Below are positions 44,055 to 52,825 of a stretch of DNA of 64,000 nucleotides, one piece after another (positions within the stretch are counted from its first letter, which is position 1; the number at the start of each line of letters is the position of its first letter). This DNA is from Aldehydirespirator sp965200005. Its GTDB lineage: Bacteria; Actinomycetota; Acidimicrobiia; Acidimicrobiales; Aldehydirespiratoraceae. The position numbers and the translations under genes were made by a program. The stretch lies in assembly GCA_965200005.1 (NCBI GenBank), contig OZ241331.1:1612001-1676000 (forward strand). Reading direction: 5' to 3'. A model generated the notes under the pieces. It searched no databases. It had not been told where the DNA came from and saw only the letters and a list, made by a program, of their open reading frames with translations.

Positions 44055-45046
44055 TGTTGCTTGTAGTTCTCGAACATGACGGCACTGCTCTTGCTGAGCC
44101 CGCCCGTGAGGCCCTGACCTTTGGTCGGACACTTGCCGCCAAGCTCGATACCGAGATCCATGCACTAATTGTCGGAGCTGGCGCGGGCTCGAGCGCCGCT
44201 GACAGCATGCTGTCTGAAGCAGCCAGATTTGGTGCCCAAGGCGCCTACTTGGTTCACCATGAGATGTTGAGTGACTTTGGCCCTGAAGCTTGGGGTGAAG
44301 CTGTCGCTCAAGCGATCAGTGAACTAGCCCCGCTCGCGGTCTTGACATGTGGCAGCGAGCGTGGCAATGAGGTGATGGCACAAGCGGCAGCACGCCTTGA
44401 TGCACCCTTCGTCGCCAATTGCACTGATATCTCGCCTCCATCCGGCGACGTTTGGTCGATGGTGCGAGTGCAATGGGGTGGTTCGTTGCTTGAGGAGGCC
44501 CAGCTTGTTGCAAGTCCGGCCTTGCTGTCATGTGCTCTCCACACAGTCGCGTCAGAGCCCGCTGCCTCGGCCGGCGAGATCGCCGATCCCGTGTCCCTAA
44601 CTGTGGATCTTGCCCCGGAGTTGGAACGCACCATTGTTAAGGATCGGGTGGTGCTTGAAGCGGGCGTCACCCTGCCAACGGCGCCCGTTGTGATTGGTGG
44701 CGGGCGTGGTGTCGGCTCAGCGGAAGGGTTCGCACCGCTCGAAGAGTTGGCCAGTTTGCTCGGCGGGAGGGTCGGTTGTAGTCGAGCCGTCACCAACAAC
44801 GGGTGGCGACCACACTCCGATCAGGTTGGTCAAACCGGCACTCGCATAGCACCCGAGATCTACATTGCCTCGGGTATCTCGGGGGCAATCCAACATTGGG
44901 TAGGGGCGATGGGCTCCAAACACATTCTTGCCGTCAACACCGATCCTCAGGCAAACATGGTGGTCAAGGCGGATTGGGCGGTGATTGCCGACCTGCACCA
45001 GGTGATTCCCGCAATCAACGCCGAGATTCGCAAGCGTCGAAGTTGA
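44054..45046 (+). CDS. etfA: Electron transfer flavoprotein alpha subunit
   Basis: 330 residues from ATG 44054 (an in-frame GTG sits one codon earlier, overlapping the etfB stop). The FAD domain is C-terminal: 'VVIGGGRGVGSAEGFAPLEELASLLGGRVGCSRAVTNNGW', 'QVGQTGTRIAPEIYIASGISGAIQHWVGAMGSKHILAVNTDP', which is the EtfA signature. The stop/start overlap with etfB implies translational coupling and equal subunit supply. Confidence 0.95.
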   Translation: MLLVVLEHDGTALAEPAREALTFGRTLAAKLDTEIHALIVGAGAGSSAADSMLSEAARFGAQGAYLVHHEMLSDFGPEAWGEAVAQAISELAPLAVLTCGSERGNEVMAQAAARLDAPFVANCTDISPPSGDVWSMVRVQWGGSLLEEAQLVASPALLSCALHTVASEPAASAGEIADPVSLTVDLAPELERTIVKDRVVLEAGVTLPTAPVVIGGGRGVGSAEGFAPLEELASLLGGRVGCSRAVTNNGWRPHSDQVGQTGTRIAPEIYIASGISGAIQHWVGAMGSKHILAVNTDPQANMVVKADWAVIADLHQVIPAINAEIRKRRS

Positions 45047-45070
45047 TGCAGTAGCGGTCGCGGTGTCGGT

Positions 45071-45814
45071 GTGACGGTTCAGTCGATCAAGCGATCGTTT
45101 GCGTTGCTGAGGGCCCTAGCGCTGGGGCCCGTAGGCGTAACCGAACTTGCTGAACGCGTCACGCTCCCAAAGAGCACCGTCGCGCGCTTACTGGCGTCGC
45201 TGGAAGAGGAAGGGGCCGTTGAACACACCGAGTCGGGGGGTGAGTACCGCCTAGGCCCGATACTCATCGACCTTGCCGGTGCGGTGCCGAGTGACCGCAA
45301 CCTGGTGGCCCTGGCGAGGCCGCACCTGCGCGAACTAACGCAACTCGCTGGCGAGGTTGCTGGTCTGTCGATCATCGATGGTGACCAGGTGCTGTATCTC
45401 GATCAGACCGAATCGTCATCGGACGTTCAGGTGCGCAACTGGACTGGTGAACACTGCCCAATGCACGCAGTGCCTTCCGGTCTCGTGATCCTCGCTCACA
45501 GTCCAGAGTCCTACGTGGATGAGTTCCTGAGCGGTTCACTCGAGCGCTACACACCACGGACGATGACCAACCCCCAGCAGTTGCGTGACCGGCTCGATCG
45601 CATCCGCAGCACCGGATACTCGTGGGTATTCGAAGAGTTTGCTGAGGGCATCAACTCGGTAGCGGCGCCGATCATCGAGAACGACGACCGGGTGGTAGCG
45701 GCCTTACACATTCACGGGCCCGCGTACCGCTTCCCGAAGCCTGAGCTGACGCATGACCACGGCCTAGCCATCAGACAGGCAGCAAATCGTCTGGCCTCTC
45801 AGCTACCCAAATAG
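45071..45814 (+). CDS. IclR family transcriptional regulator
   Basis: 247 residues, GTG start 24 bases after etfA. N-terminal winged helix: 'SIKRSFALLRALALGPVGVTELAERVTLPKSTVARLLASLEEEGAV', then the IclR effector domain ('LTQLAGEVAGLSIIDGDQVLYLDQ', 'MHAVPSGLVILAH', 'YSWVFEEFAEGINSVAAPI'). Effector residues include the usual aromatic and Gly positions, but the ligand is unknown; glyoxylate, sarcosine or betaine-type compounds are plausible. It probably controls the operon it ends and perhaps fhs, through the palindromes at 40565-40599 (inference). Confidence 0.93.
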   Translation: MTVQSIKRSFALLRALALGPVGVTELAERVTLPKSTVARLLASLEEEGAVEHTESGGEYRLGPILIDLAGAVPSDRNLVALARPHLRELTQLAGEVAGLSIIDGDQVLYLDQTESSSDVQVRNWTGEHCPMHAVPSGLVILAHSPESYVDEFLSGSLERYTPRTMTNPQQLRDRLDRIRSTGYSWVFEEFAEGINSVAAPIIENDDRVVAALHIHGPAYRFPKPELTHDHGLAIRQAANRLASQLPK

Positions 45815-45913
45815 GTACCGACACTCCCGCAAAGGACGGACGTACCCCGATCAAGAACGGACACACCCCGAGTCTTGATGTCTTGATGTAGCCCTATGAA
45901 TGGGGTGTCGGCG
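45815..45913. other. Convergent intergenic region between iclR and proS
   Basis: 99 bases. CCGACACTCCC (45818-45828) can pair with GGGGTGTCGG (45902-45911) allowing a one-base bulge, but the loop is about 73 bases, so it is not a classical terminator. A short direct repeat, TCTTGATG twice at 45874-45889, is also present. Confidence 0.3.
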
Positions 45914-47635
45914 TCAAGTACCCACTAGGGAGCGTGCGTCACGGACTGCGGTAGCGATGTGAGCCGCCGCGGAACCGACCGCGACCGTCTCGGTGGTGCC
46001 GGTAGCTCGCTCAGTAATCTCGACGTTTCCGTCTCTGAGTGCTCGACCAACCGTTATCCGCCACGGGATCCCGATCAGCTCGGCATCGGCGAACTTGACA
46101 CCAGCACGAGCCCCACGATCGTCAAACAGCACGTCAACGCCTGCAACTCGCAATTCGGAATAGAGCTGTTCGGCTGCTGTGACTGCGGCACGGTTCTTCA
46201 TGACTGCGACAGTGATCACAGCCTCATACGGGGCTACTGCTACGGGCCAGATCAAGCCCCGATCGTCGTGGTGGGTTTCGGCGATCGCGGCGACCGCGCG
46301 ACCGATACCGATGCCATATGAACCCATCGTGATGGTGCGTGAAACACCGTTGGAGTCGAGCACGGATGCACCCATGGCAGTGGCGTATTTGCGGCCCAGT
46401 TTGAAGATGTGACCCGTCTCGATACAGCGCAGCACTTCTAGAGCAGTGCCACAACCTGGGCATGGTTCGCCCGCTGAAACCTGGCGCAGATCGACCCAAT
46501 CGTCTACGGCTATGTCCCGGTTTATGTCCACGCCCGAGAAATGCCAGTCATCTTCATTGGCACCTGTTGCAAGGTTGAAACGGCCCCGCAAGGCATGGTC
46601 TGCCAGAACTCGCTTCCCAGTCACACCAACAGCACCTAGCGACCCAGGGTGCGCGCCCAACTCTGAGAACGTCTCGAAAGGCTCGGCCGGTCGGATGTCC
46701 ACGCTGGCCGTGGCGTCGGCAAGCTTCTGCAGATTGAGTTGATGGTCTCCACGCACGAGTGCAAGCGTCATCATGCCGTCGAGCATCATCACCATCGTCT
46801 TGATCTGACGGTTCGCAGGTGCGCCACCGTCAACCTGCTCGAGGGCAGCGATCGTGCGCACTCCAGGGGTCGGGAATCTCTTGAGATCGGCGGACGTCTG
46901 GCCGTCATCTATCGAAGCCAGAGCAGAAGTGGCCCGTTCGACGTTTGCAGCGTACCCGCAACCTGAACAGCGTGCGATGTCATCTTCGCCAGCATCCGAG
47001 GGCACCATGAACTCCACCGAACCAGTGCCACCCATCGCCCCCGAAGATGCTTCAACCGCGATGGTTTCGAGAGACATCCGGTTGAAGATCCTCGTATAGG
47101 CCGCACGGTGGATCTCAAAGTTGCGATCTAATCCAGCGTCGTCAATGTCGAAGGAGTAACTGTCCTTCATCGAGAATTCGCGCACCCTTAGCAGACCTGA
47201 TTTGGGGCGAGGCTCGTCACGGAATTTCCATTGGATCTGGTACCAGATCTGGGGCAGCGACCGGTATGACGTGATCTCGCGGGCGATCTCCGCGAACACC
47301 TCTTCGTGGGTCATGCCGAGCGCCAAGTCGGCTTGCTTGCGATCCTTGAGCCGGAACATCTCCGCACCCATTGATGCCCAGCGCCCCGATTGCTGCCAGA
47401 GGGCAGCCGGATGCATCGCGGGCAGCAAGAATTCCTGGGCGCCGATCTCCTCCATGCCCGTCCGGACTATGTTCTCGACCTTGTCGTGAACCCGCAGACC
47501 GAGCGGCAACAGCGAGTAGTGGCCCGCATGGAGCTGACGGATGAAGCCACCGCGGACAAGCAGCTTGTGGCTGGCAGCTTCAGCATCCGCAGGCGCGTCA
47601 CGAAGCGTGGGAACAAAGAGCTGTGACCATCTCAT
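45914..47635 (-). CDS. proS: Prolyl-tRNA synthetase
   Basis: 573 residues, bacterial-type ProRS. Class II motifs: 'FIRQLHAGHYSLLPLGLRVHDKVENIVRTGMEEIGAQEFLLPAMHP' (motif 1), 'PQIWYQIQWKFRDEPRPKSGLLRVREFSMKDSYSF' (motif 2) and 'GSYGIGIGRAVAAIAE' (motif 3). The insertion (editing) domain between motifs 2 and 3 is present, and the anticodon-binding domain ends the protein ('GVDVLFDDRGARAGVKFADAELIGIPWRITVG'). It charges tRNA-Pro. A housekeeping gene with intact motifs, on the strand opposite the one-carbon operon. Confidence 0.97.
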   Translation of the reverse strand: MRWSQLFVPTLRDAPADAEAASHKLLVRGGFIRQLHAGHYSLLPLGLRVHDKVENIVRTGMEEIGAQEFLLPAMHPAALWQQSGRWASMGAEMFRLKDRKQADLALGMTHEEVFAEIAREITSYRSLPQIWYQIQWKFRDEPRPKSGLLRVREFSMKDSYSFDIDDAGLDRNFEIHRAAYTRIFNRMSLETIAVEASSGAMGGTGSVEFMVPSDAGEDDIARCSGCGYAANVERATSALASIDDGQTSADLKRFPTPGVRTIAALEQVDGGAPANRQIKTMVMMLDGMMTLALVRGDHQLNLQKLADATASVDIRPAEPFETFSELGAHPGSLGAVGVTGKRVLADHALRGRFNLATGANEDDWHFSGVDINRDIAVDDWVDLRQVSAGEPCPGCGTALEVLRCIETGHIFKLGRKYATAMGASVLDSNGVSRTITMGSYGIGIGRAVAAIAETHHDDRGLIWPVAVAPYEAVITVAVMKNRAAVTAAEQLYSELRVAGVDVLFDDRGARAGVKFADAELIGIPWRITVGRALRDGNVEITERATGTTETVAVGSAAAHIATAVRDARSLVGT

Positions 47636-47971
47636 GGCGCCGCAACCTACCGGTTGTATGTCGTGAGGTTGTTGACGCGAGTTGATGGTGCGTAGCCGGT
47701 GTCGGTGGTGATGTAAGCCACTACAACTCGTTTGGGTCGCCCGGTTGGGGGTTGGGGTGGAGGAAGTTGGTTTAGGACGTTGGTGGGTTCTTAGCTGCTA
47801 GCAGATTGCAGCGTTGGGCACTGACCAGCGCAGACTGCCAGCTAGTTTGCGCATCTGGTCCTTTAGGATTTGATCTCTCGTGGCCGGGTTCGTGGCGCTG
47901 CTGGGGATTGGTTGCTGTGACTTGCTAGCGGGGAGTTAGGCGCGCAACGGTTAGGGAGTATTGTTGAGCGG
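47636..47971. other. Gene-poor region between proS and the BKACE gene
   Basis: 336 bases. It contains a decayed minus-strand coding fragment (47647-47790, listed separately) and G/T-rich low-complexity sequence around 47741-47790. The last 15 bases before the GTG at 47972 do not show a strong ribosome-binding site. No RNA gene was recognised. Confidence 0.4.
47647..47790 (-). pseudogene. Decayed coding remnant, 47 codons
   Basis: Open stretch ending in TAG at 47649-47647. The translation has a proline-rich part ('NQLPPPQPPTGRPKR') and a coherent tail ('VVVAYITTDTGYAPSTRVNN'), looking like the C-terminus of a lost protein. No start codon or upstream domain is present; an in-frame TAA lies at 47793-47791. 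A mobile-element origin is possible but I cannot name a family. Confidence 0.25.
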
Positions 47972-48853
47972 GTGAATCGCAATCCGATCATCACTTGTGC
48001 CATTACTGGTGCGGGAGATACAGCCGGCAAGCATCCTGACCTCCCGATTACCCCTGAACAGATCGGCAAGTCCGCCCTAGAAGCTGCCGAAGCAGGTGCT
48101 GCGATCGTGCATGTTCATGTGCGCGATCCCAAGACTGGCAAGGGTTCCCGTGACGTTGAGCTGTATCGCGAGGCCCTAGCTGTCATCCGCGCCTCAAACA
48201 GCGATGTGATTATCAACACCACCGCAGGCATGGGTGGTGATTTGATGATCGGCGATCCGGATCCCTTCGACTTTGAGCCCGAGGGCACCGATCTTGTCAA
48301 CGGGCTCGAACGGCTAGTTCATGTCGAGGAACTGCGACCCGATATGTGCAGCATCGACTGCGGCTCGCTGAACTTTGGCGAGGGTCAGGCCGTCTATGTG
48401 AGCACTCCAGACATGATCCGTGACATGGCCAAACGGGTTCGTGAGATCGGCGTGAAACCTGAACTTGAGATCTTTGACACGGGCCATCTCTGGCTCGCGA
48501 ACCGGCTAATTGATGAGGGTTTGATTGCTGATCCACCATGGATTCAGCTCTGCACCGGCATCCCCTATGGCATGCCAACAGACGTGGGACTGTTAACGTC
48601 CCTGACCCGTCTGTTGCCTAGTGGTGCCGAATTCACGACCTTTGCGCTCTCGGCGAACCAGATCCCTTGGGTAGCGCAAGCCATGCTGCTAGATGGCCAC
48701 ATCCGGGTCGGCCTTGAAGACAACTTGTATTTGGCACGGGGAGTGTTCGCTTCGAACGCTGATCTGGTTGATCGGGCACAAGACGTGGTGCGTTCAATGG
48801 GCGGCCGGGTGCAGACTCCAGATCAGGCTCGTGAGACACTCTCGCTGGGTTGA
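47972..48853 (+). CDS. BKACE (beta-keto acid cleavage enzyme, DUF849) family protein
   Basis: 293 residues, GTG start. The zinc-site motif 'AAIVHVHVRDPKTGKGS' (HVHVR) and 'IINTTAGMGGD', 'SIDCGSLNFG' and 'PELEIFDTGHLWLA' are the family signature. These enzymes cleave a beta-keto acid with acetyl-CoA, giving acetoacetyl-CoA plus an acyl or amine product; characterised members act on 3-keto-5-aminohexanoate or dehydrocarnitine. Since dehydrocarnitine cleavage yields glycine betaine, which leads to dimethylglycine, the position in this one-carbon region makes a carnitine role attractive but unproven. The formate dehydrogenase catalytic gene follows 89 bases downstream. Confidence 0.9.
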   Translation: MNRNPIITCAITGAGDTAGKHPDLPITPEQIGKSALEAAEAGAAIVHVHVRDPKTGKGSRDVELYREALAVIRASNSDVIINTTAGMGGDLMIGDPDPFDFEPEGTDLVNGLERLVHVEELRPDMCSIDCGSLNFGEGQAVYVSTPDMIRDMAKRVREIGVKPELEIFDTGHLWLANRLIDEGLIADPPWIQLCTGIPYGMPTDVGLLTSLTRLLPSGAEFTTFALSANQIPWVAQAMLLDGHIRVGLEDNLYLARGVFASNADLVDRAQDVVRSMGGRVQTPDQARETLSLG

Positions 48854-48942
48854 GTTGATCTTGATTCGAGACTCTCAGGCCGCAACCGCAAGTGCTGGCG
48901 TCGGGGGGCGCTAGGGGGAACAGGCTCACAGGAGGAACTGTT

Positions 48943-50868
48943 GTGGGTAGAAAGACACCGGCACCCAAACGGCTGGCGCGACTGATGACGCCTATGGTGC
49001 GAAACAACGGACATTTGCGTCCGGCGTCCTGGGACGAGGCACTAGATCGGGCTGTCGACGGTTTCCGCCGCGTGGTTGAGCGTCATGGCCCTGAGGGCTT
49101 CGGGATGTTCAGTTGCTCCAAAGCCACGAACGAGATGAACTACGCGGCACAGAAGTTCATCCGCACCGCCATCGGCTCCAACAACATTGACTCATGTAAT
49201 CGAACTTGACACGCTCCTTCGGTCGTCGGTCTGGCGACAGTGTTCGGAGCAGGTGGCGGCACCTCGTCATACACCGAAGTAGAGCAAACAGATGTGATCT
49301 TGCTCTGGGGTTCGAACGCTCGGGAAGCGCATCCCATCTTCTTTCACCATGTCCTGAAGGGCATTCGCAACGGTGCTCGCATGTTTGCCATCGATCCACG
49401 CCGCACCTCGTCGGCCAAGTTTGCCGACCGTTGGCTGGGGTTGTCGGTCGGCACTGACATTGCGCTGGCAAACGCCATGGGCCGTGAGATCATCCACGCC
49501 GGTCTGCACGATGCTGACTTCATCGAACACTCAACGCAGGGTTTTGAGGATTACGCCCGATGCGTTGAGCACTGCACCCTGGATTGGGCAGAAGAACAGA
49601 CTGGAGTACCCGCGGCCGCCATAGCCGAGGCTGCTCATGCTTATGCCACGGCCGACAAGGCCCAGATCCTTTGGACGCTAGGCATCACCGAGCACCACAA
49701 TGCCGTGGACAACGTTGTCTCACTCTGCAATCTGGCACTGCTCACTGGCCATGTCGGTCGCTGGGGTTCGGGACTTGTTCCCTTGCGTGGCCAGAACAAT
49801 GTGCAGGGCGGTGGTGACATGGGCGCCATACCCAACAAACTGCCCGGCTTTCAAGACGTTGACAATGACGAGTTGCGTGCCAAGTTTGAGCAGGCGTATG
49901 GGCGCAAGCTCAACCCAAAGCCGGGTAAGCACCTCACTCTGATGTTTGAGGCCATGGAGGCCAAGGAACTAAGGGCGTGCTATGTGATCGGCGAGAACCC
50001 TGCGGACTCAGAGGCTGATGTCGAACATGCTCGCAAATTGCTTGCCGGCCTTGACATCTTGGTAGTGCAGGACATTTTCATGACACGCACTGCGGAGATG
50101 GCTGATGTCGTTTTCCCGGCATCGGTTGCATGGGCTGAATCTGAGGGCACTGTGACGTCGAGTGAGCGACGTGTTCAACGTGTCCGCCCGGCCGTGCCTC
50201 CGCCTGGTCAAGCCCGCCACGATCTTGACATTCTCGGCGAACTGGCCCGCCGCTTAGGTGTCGACTGGGGACACCCAACGCCTGAAGACCTGTGGGACGA
50301 ACTGAGGACGCTCTCTCCGATGCACGGTGGGATGTCGTGGAAGAGGCTTGAAGAGTCTGGCGGTTTGCAGTGGCCATGCCCCGATGAGAACCATCCTGGT
50401 TCGGCGTTCCTACATGGATGGCTATGGGCCGATGATCTAGAGGGACGTGATCCGGCACCGTTCAGTCTCACCGAACACGAAGGCCCCAAGGATCAACTGA
50501 CGGATGAGTTCCCGTTGCGCTTGACAACCGGGCGGGCGTTGGATTCTTACAACACGGGTGTGCAGTCGAGTGGCTATGACTCGCCGATCCGCTATGGCGA
50601 TGCCATCGACGTGAATCCAGTTGACGCGTTGGAGCTAGGAATTAATGACGGTGAGCGGGTGCTGGTGACCTCGAGACGGGGCTCGGTGAAGATGGACGTG
50701 CGCTTTGAGCCCGACCTTCCCGAGGGTCTGACCTTTACCACGTTTCACTTTCCCGACCTCGTTGATGCAAATATCTTGACAAATGATGCTTGGGATCGGC
50801 GCTCGGGCACGGCTGAGTTCAAAGCTGCTGCTATCCGGATTTCCAAGCTTGAGCCGCAGCCTGCCTGA
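48943..50868 (+). CDS. Formate dehydrogenase catalytic subunit, selenoprotein; C-terminal part of a split alpha subunit
   Basis: 641 residues when TGA 49207-49209 (codon 89) is read as selenocysteine. GTG at 48943 follows a strong GGAGG. The frame continues without change on both sides of the UGA: 'NNIDSCNRT-U-HAPSVVGLATVFGAGG', exactly where Mo/W-bis-PGD formate dehydrogenases have Sec or Cys, with the invariant His next to it. A canonical SECIS-like hairpin follows. The usual N-terminal [4Fe-4S] molybdopterin domain is absent: the protein begins at 'KRLARLMTPMVRNNGHLRPASWDEAL', directly after where that domain would end. The missing part is encoded at 54711. The C-terminal MopB-type barrel ('FPLRLTTGRALDSYNTG') is intact. 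Confidence 0.92.
49222..49238 (+). promoter_or_regulatory. SECIS element of the formate dehydrogenase gene
   Basis: GTCGTC (49222-49227), loop GGTCT, GGCGAC (49233-49238): a 6-bp stem with one T-G wobble. It starts 12 bases after the UGA and has the same GGUCU apical loop as the E. coli fdhF SECIS, the part read by SelB. Confidence 0.85.
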
Positions 50869-50878
50869 TGGTTGCCTC

Positions 50879-50926
50879 ACCAAGATCTGTGCGAGGTCTT
50901 GGTAAGTGGAGGAAGCGTTAGCTTCC
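50879..50926 (+). promoter_or_regulatory. Two hairpins between the formate dehydrogenase genes
   Basis: ACCAAGA (50879-50885) pairs with TCTTGGT (50897-50903), and GGAAGC-GTTA-GCTTCC (50911-50926) forms a tight second hairpin. They lie in the 88-base gap before the NuoEF-like gene and could set relative subunit expression by processing or partial termination. No T tract is present. Confidence 0.45.
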
Positions 50927-50956
50927 ACGCACAGTTTCGGGGGAGGGGACACCTAG

Positions 50957-52729
50957 TTGACAGACATCTATTTGGGTGACGATCGCGCCACCACAACTGA
51001 AGTTGCTGCTGTGGATGCCGCAATGAGAGCGCGCGGCGTAGATCCCGTGGTGCAGCCGCAAACTGAGCGCCTCTACATCTCTGGGGCGACACGTCGGCGG
51101 GAACGACGCCACTACCTGTTGCCGGCACTTCACGCGCTACAGAACGCAGTCGGTTGGATCAGCCCAGGCGGCATCAACTACTTGGCGCAGGTGCTTGACG
51201 TGCCACCAGCTGATGCCTTTGGGGTTGCCACGTTCTATGACATGTTCCGCACCGAAGCACCTCATCACAGCGGTGACGTGTTTCATGTCTGTGTTGACGC
51301 TGCTTGCCAGGTCGCCGGTTATGAGGAGCTCGCCGCAGAGGTTGAGGCGGCGGGTGGTCATGTGCATCACAGCCCGTGCCTCGGGCAATGCGAACGGGCG
51401 CCGGCACTGTTCGTTCAAGCAACCTCGGGCGGCCATGACTATGTGCCCGCAGATGCTGAGCCCTTTGCGCTCCCGCAGGCCGGCGACGGAAGCCTCCGAC
51501 TGTTGCGCCGTATCGGCGTGGTTGACCCCGAGTCGCTTACGTCCTACAGATCCCATGGCGGCTATGTGGCACTAGAGCGTGCCATTGAGATGGGCGCCGA
51601 AGGTGTGCTTGAAGCTGTTGGCGCTTCGGGACTTTCGGGTCGGGGCGGAGCGGCGTTTCCTACGGGGATCAAATGGCGCGCTGTTGCGTCTGAGGTCGGG
51701 CGTCCCAAACACATCGTCGCCAACTGTGATGAATCCGAGCCGGGAACCTTCAAAGATCGCATCGTCATGGAGCACGACCCGTTTGCGGTGATCGAATCGA
51801 TGACGATTGCAGGGTTTGCGACAGGCGCGACCAACGGCTGGATCTACATACGTGGCGAGTACCCACTGGCGACTGCTCGCTTGCAAAGCGCGATCGACTC
51901 GGCGCGCAGCGCAGGACTGCTCGGGCAAGACGCGGCCGGCTCGGGACACGAATTCGATATCAAAATCTGGCGCGGTGCAGGTGCCTACATCTGCGGCGAG
52001 GAGACTGCCCTGTTCAACTCGCTGGAGGGTTTCAGGGGGGAGCCTCGCAACAAGCCGCCATTCCCGACCACTCACGGACTATTTGGTGAGCCGACTGCAA
52101 TCAACAATCCAGAGACGCTCATCAACGTGCTTGAGGTGTGTATCTGGGGTGCGGCCGAGTATCGCAAGACAGGTACCGAGCGCTCGCCGGGTACCAAGTT
52201 GTTGTGCTTGTCAGGTCATGTCGGGCGCCCGGGACTCTATGAAGTGCCCTTCGGAACGACGCTAGGCGAGATGCTTGAGATAGCCGGTGGCATCACGGGC
52301 ACGGGTGACCTACAAGCGGTGTTGATGGGCGGTGCAGCGGGTTCGTTTGTAGGGCGCGACTCGCTAGGCCTGCCGCTAACGCTGGAAGACACCCTTGCTG
52401 CGGGCACCACACTTGGATCGGGTGTGGTTATGGCCTTTGACACCTCGGTGAATATGACAGACATTGTCGTGCGTATCGCCGAATTTTTCCGTGATGAATC
52501 GTGCGGGCAATGCGTGCCTTGCAGGGTCGGTGCGGTTCGCCAGCATGAGACACTGGTACAGATGCGCCGGCGCGGCGGCTTGTCAGAGCAGCGTCGGTTG
52601 CTGATTGATGACATGGCCGAAGCCATGGTTGACGCATCAATTTGTGGATTGGGTCACACAGCAGCCTCAGCGGTGCGATCAGCCCTATCTCTCGGACTGA
52701 TCGGTGAGGCTCTGCCTGCAATTGCCTAA
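50957..52729 (+). CDS. NAD-dependent formate dehydrogenase diaphorase subunit (NuoE-NuoF fusion)
   Basis: 590 residues, TTG start at 50957 after GGGAGGGG. The first 160 residues form a NuoE/FdsG-like thioredoxin-fold [2Fe-2S] domain ('ATFYDMFRTEAP', 'HVCVDAACQVAGYEEL', 'HHSPCLGQCERAPAL', the four Cys). The rest is NuoF/FdsB: FMN/NADH site 'GLSGRGGAAFPTGIKW' near 225 and 'GAGAYICGEETALFNSLEG' near 340, then 'ESCGQCVPCRVG' for the [4Fe-4S] cluster. It passes electrons from the catalytic subunit to NAD+. The fusion and the neighbours indicate a cytoplasmic NAD-linked formate dehydrogenase complex. Confidence 0.93.
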   Translation: MTDIYLGDDRATTTEVAAVDAAMRARGVDPVVQPQTERLYISGATRRRERRHYLLPALHALQNAVGWISPGGINYLAQVLDVPPADAFGVATFYDMFRTEAPHHSGDVFHVCVDAACQVAGYEELAAEVEAAGGHVHHSPCLGQCERAPALFVQATSGGHDYVPADAEPFALPQAGDGSLRLLRRIGVVDPESLTSYRSHGGYVALERAIEMGAEGVLEAVGASGLSGRGGAAFPTGIKWRAVASEVGRPKHIVANCDESEPGTFKDRIVMEHDPFAVIESMTIAGFATGATNGWIYIRGEYPLATARLQSAIDSARSAGLLGQDAAGSGHEFDIKIWRGAGAYICGEETALFNSLEGFRGEPRNKPPFPTTHGLFGEPTAINNPETLINVLEVCIWGAAEYRKTGTERSPGTKLLCLSGHVGRPGLYEVPFGTTLGEMLEIAGGITGTGDLQAVLMGGAAGSFVGRDSLGLPLTLEDTLAAGTTLGSGVVMAFDTSVNMTDIVVRIAEFFRDESCGQCVPCRVGAVRQHETLVQMRRRGGLSEQRRLLIDDMAEAMVDASICGLGHTAASAVRSALSLGLIGEALPAIA

Positions 52730-52825
52730 CCGCGGAGTCGCGTTCAGTCGCAAACAGGTTGTCAGTCGCTAGTCGCGACCTCTTTAGGCGGCATTGCAGA
52801 ACACAATTGACGAGTGGCGCCAGGA

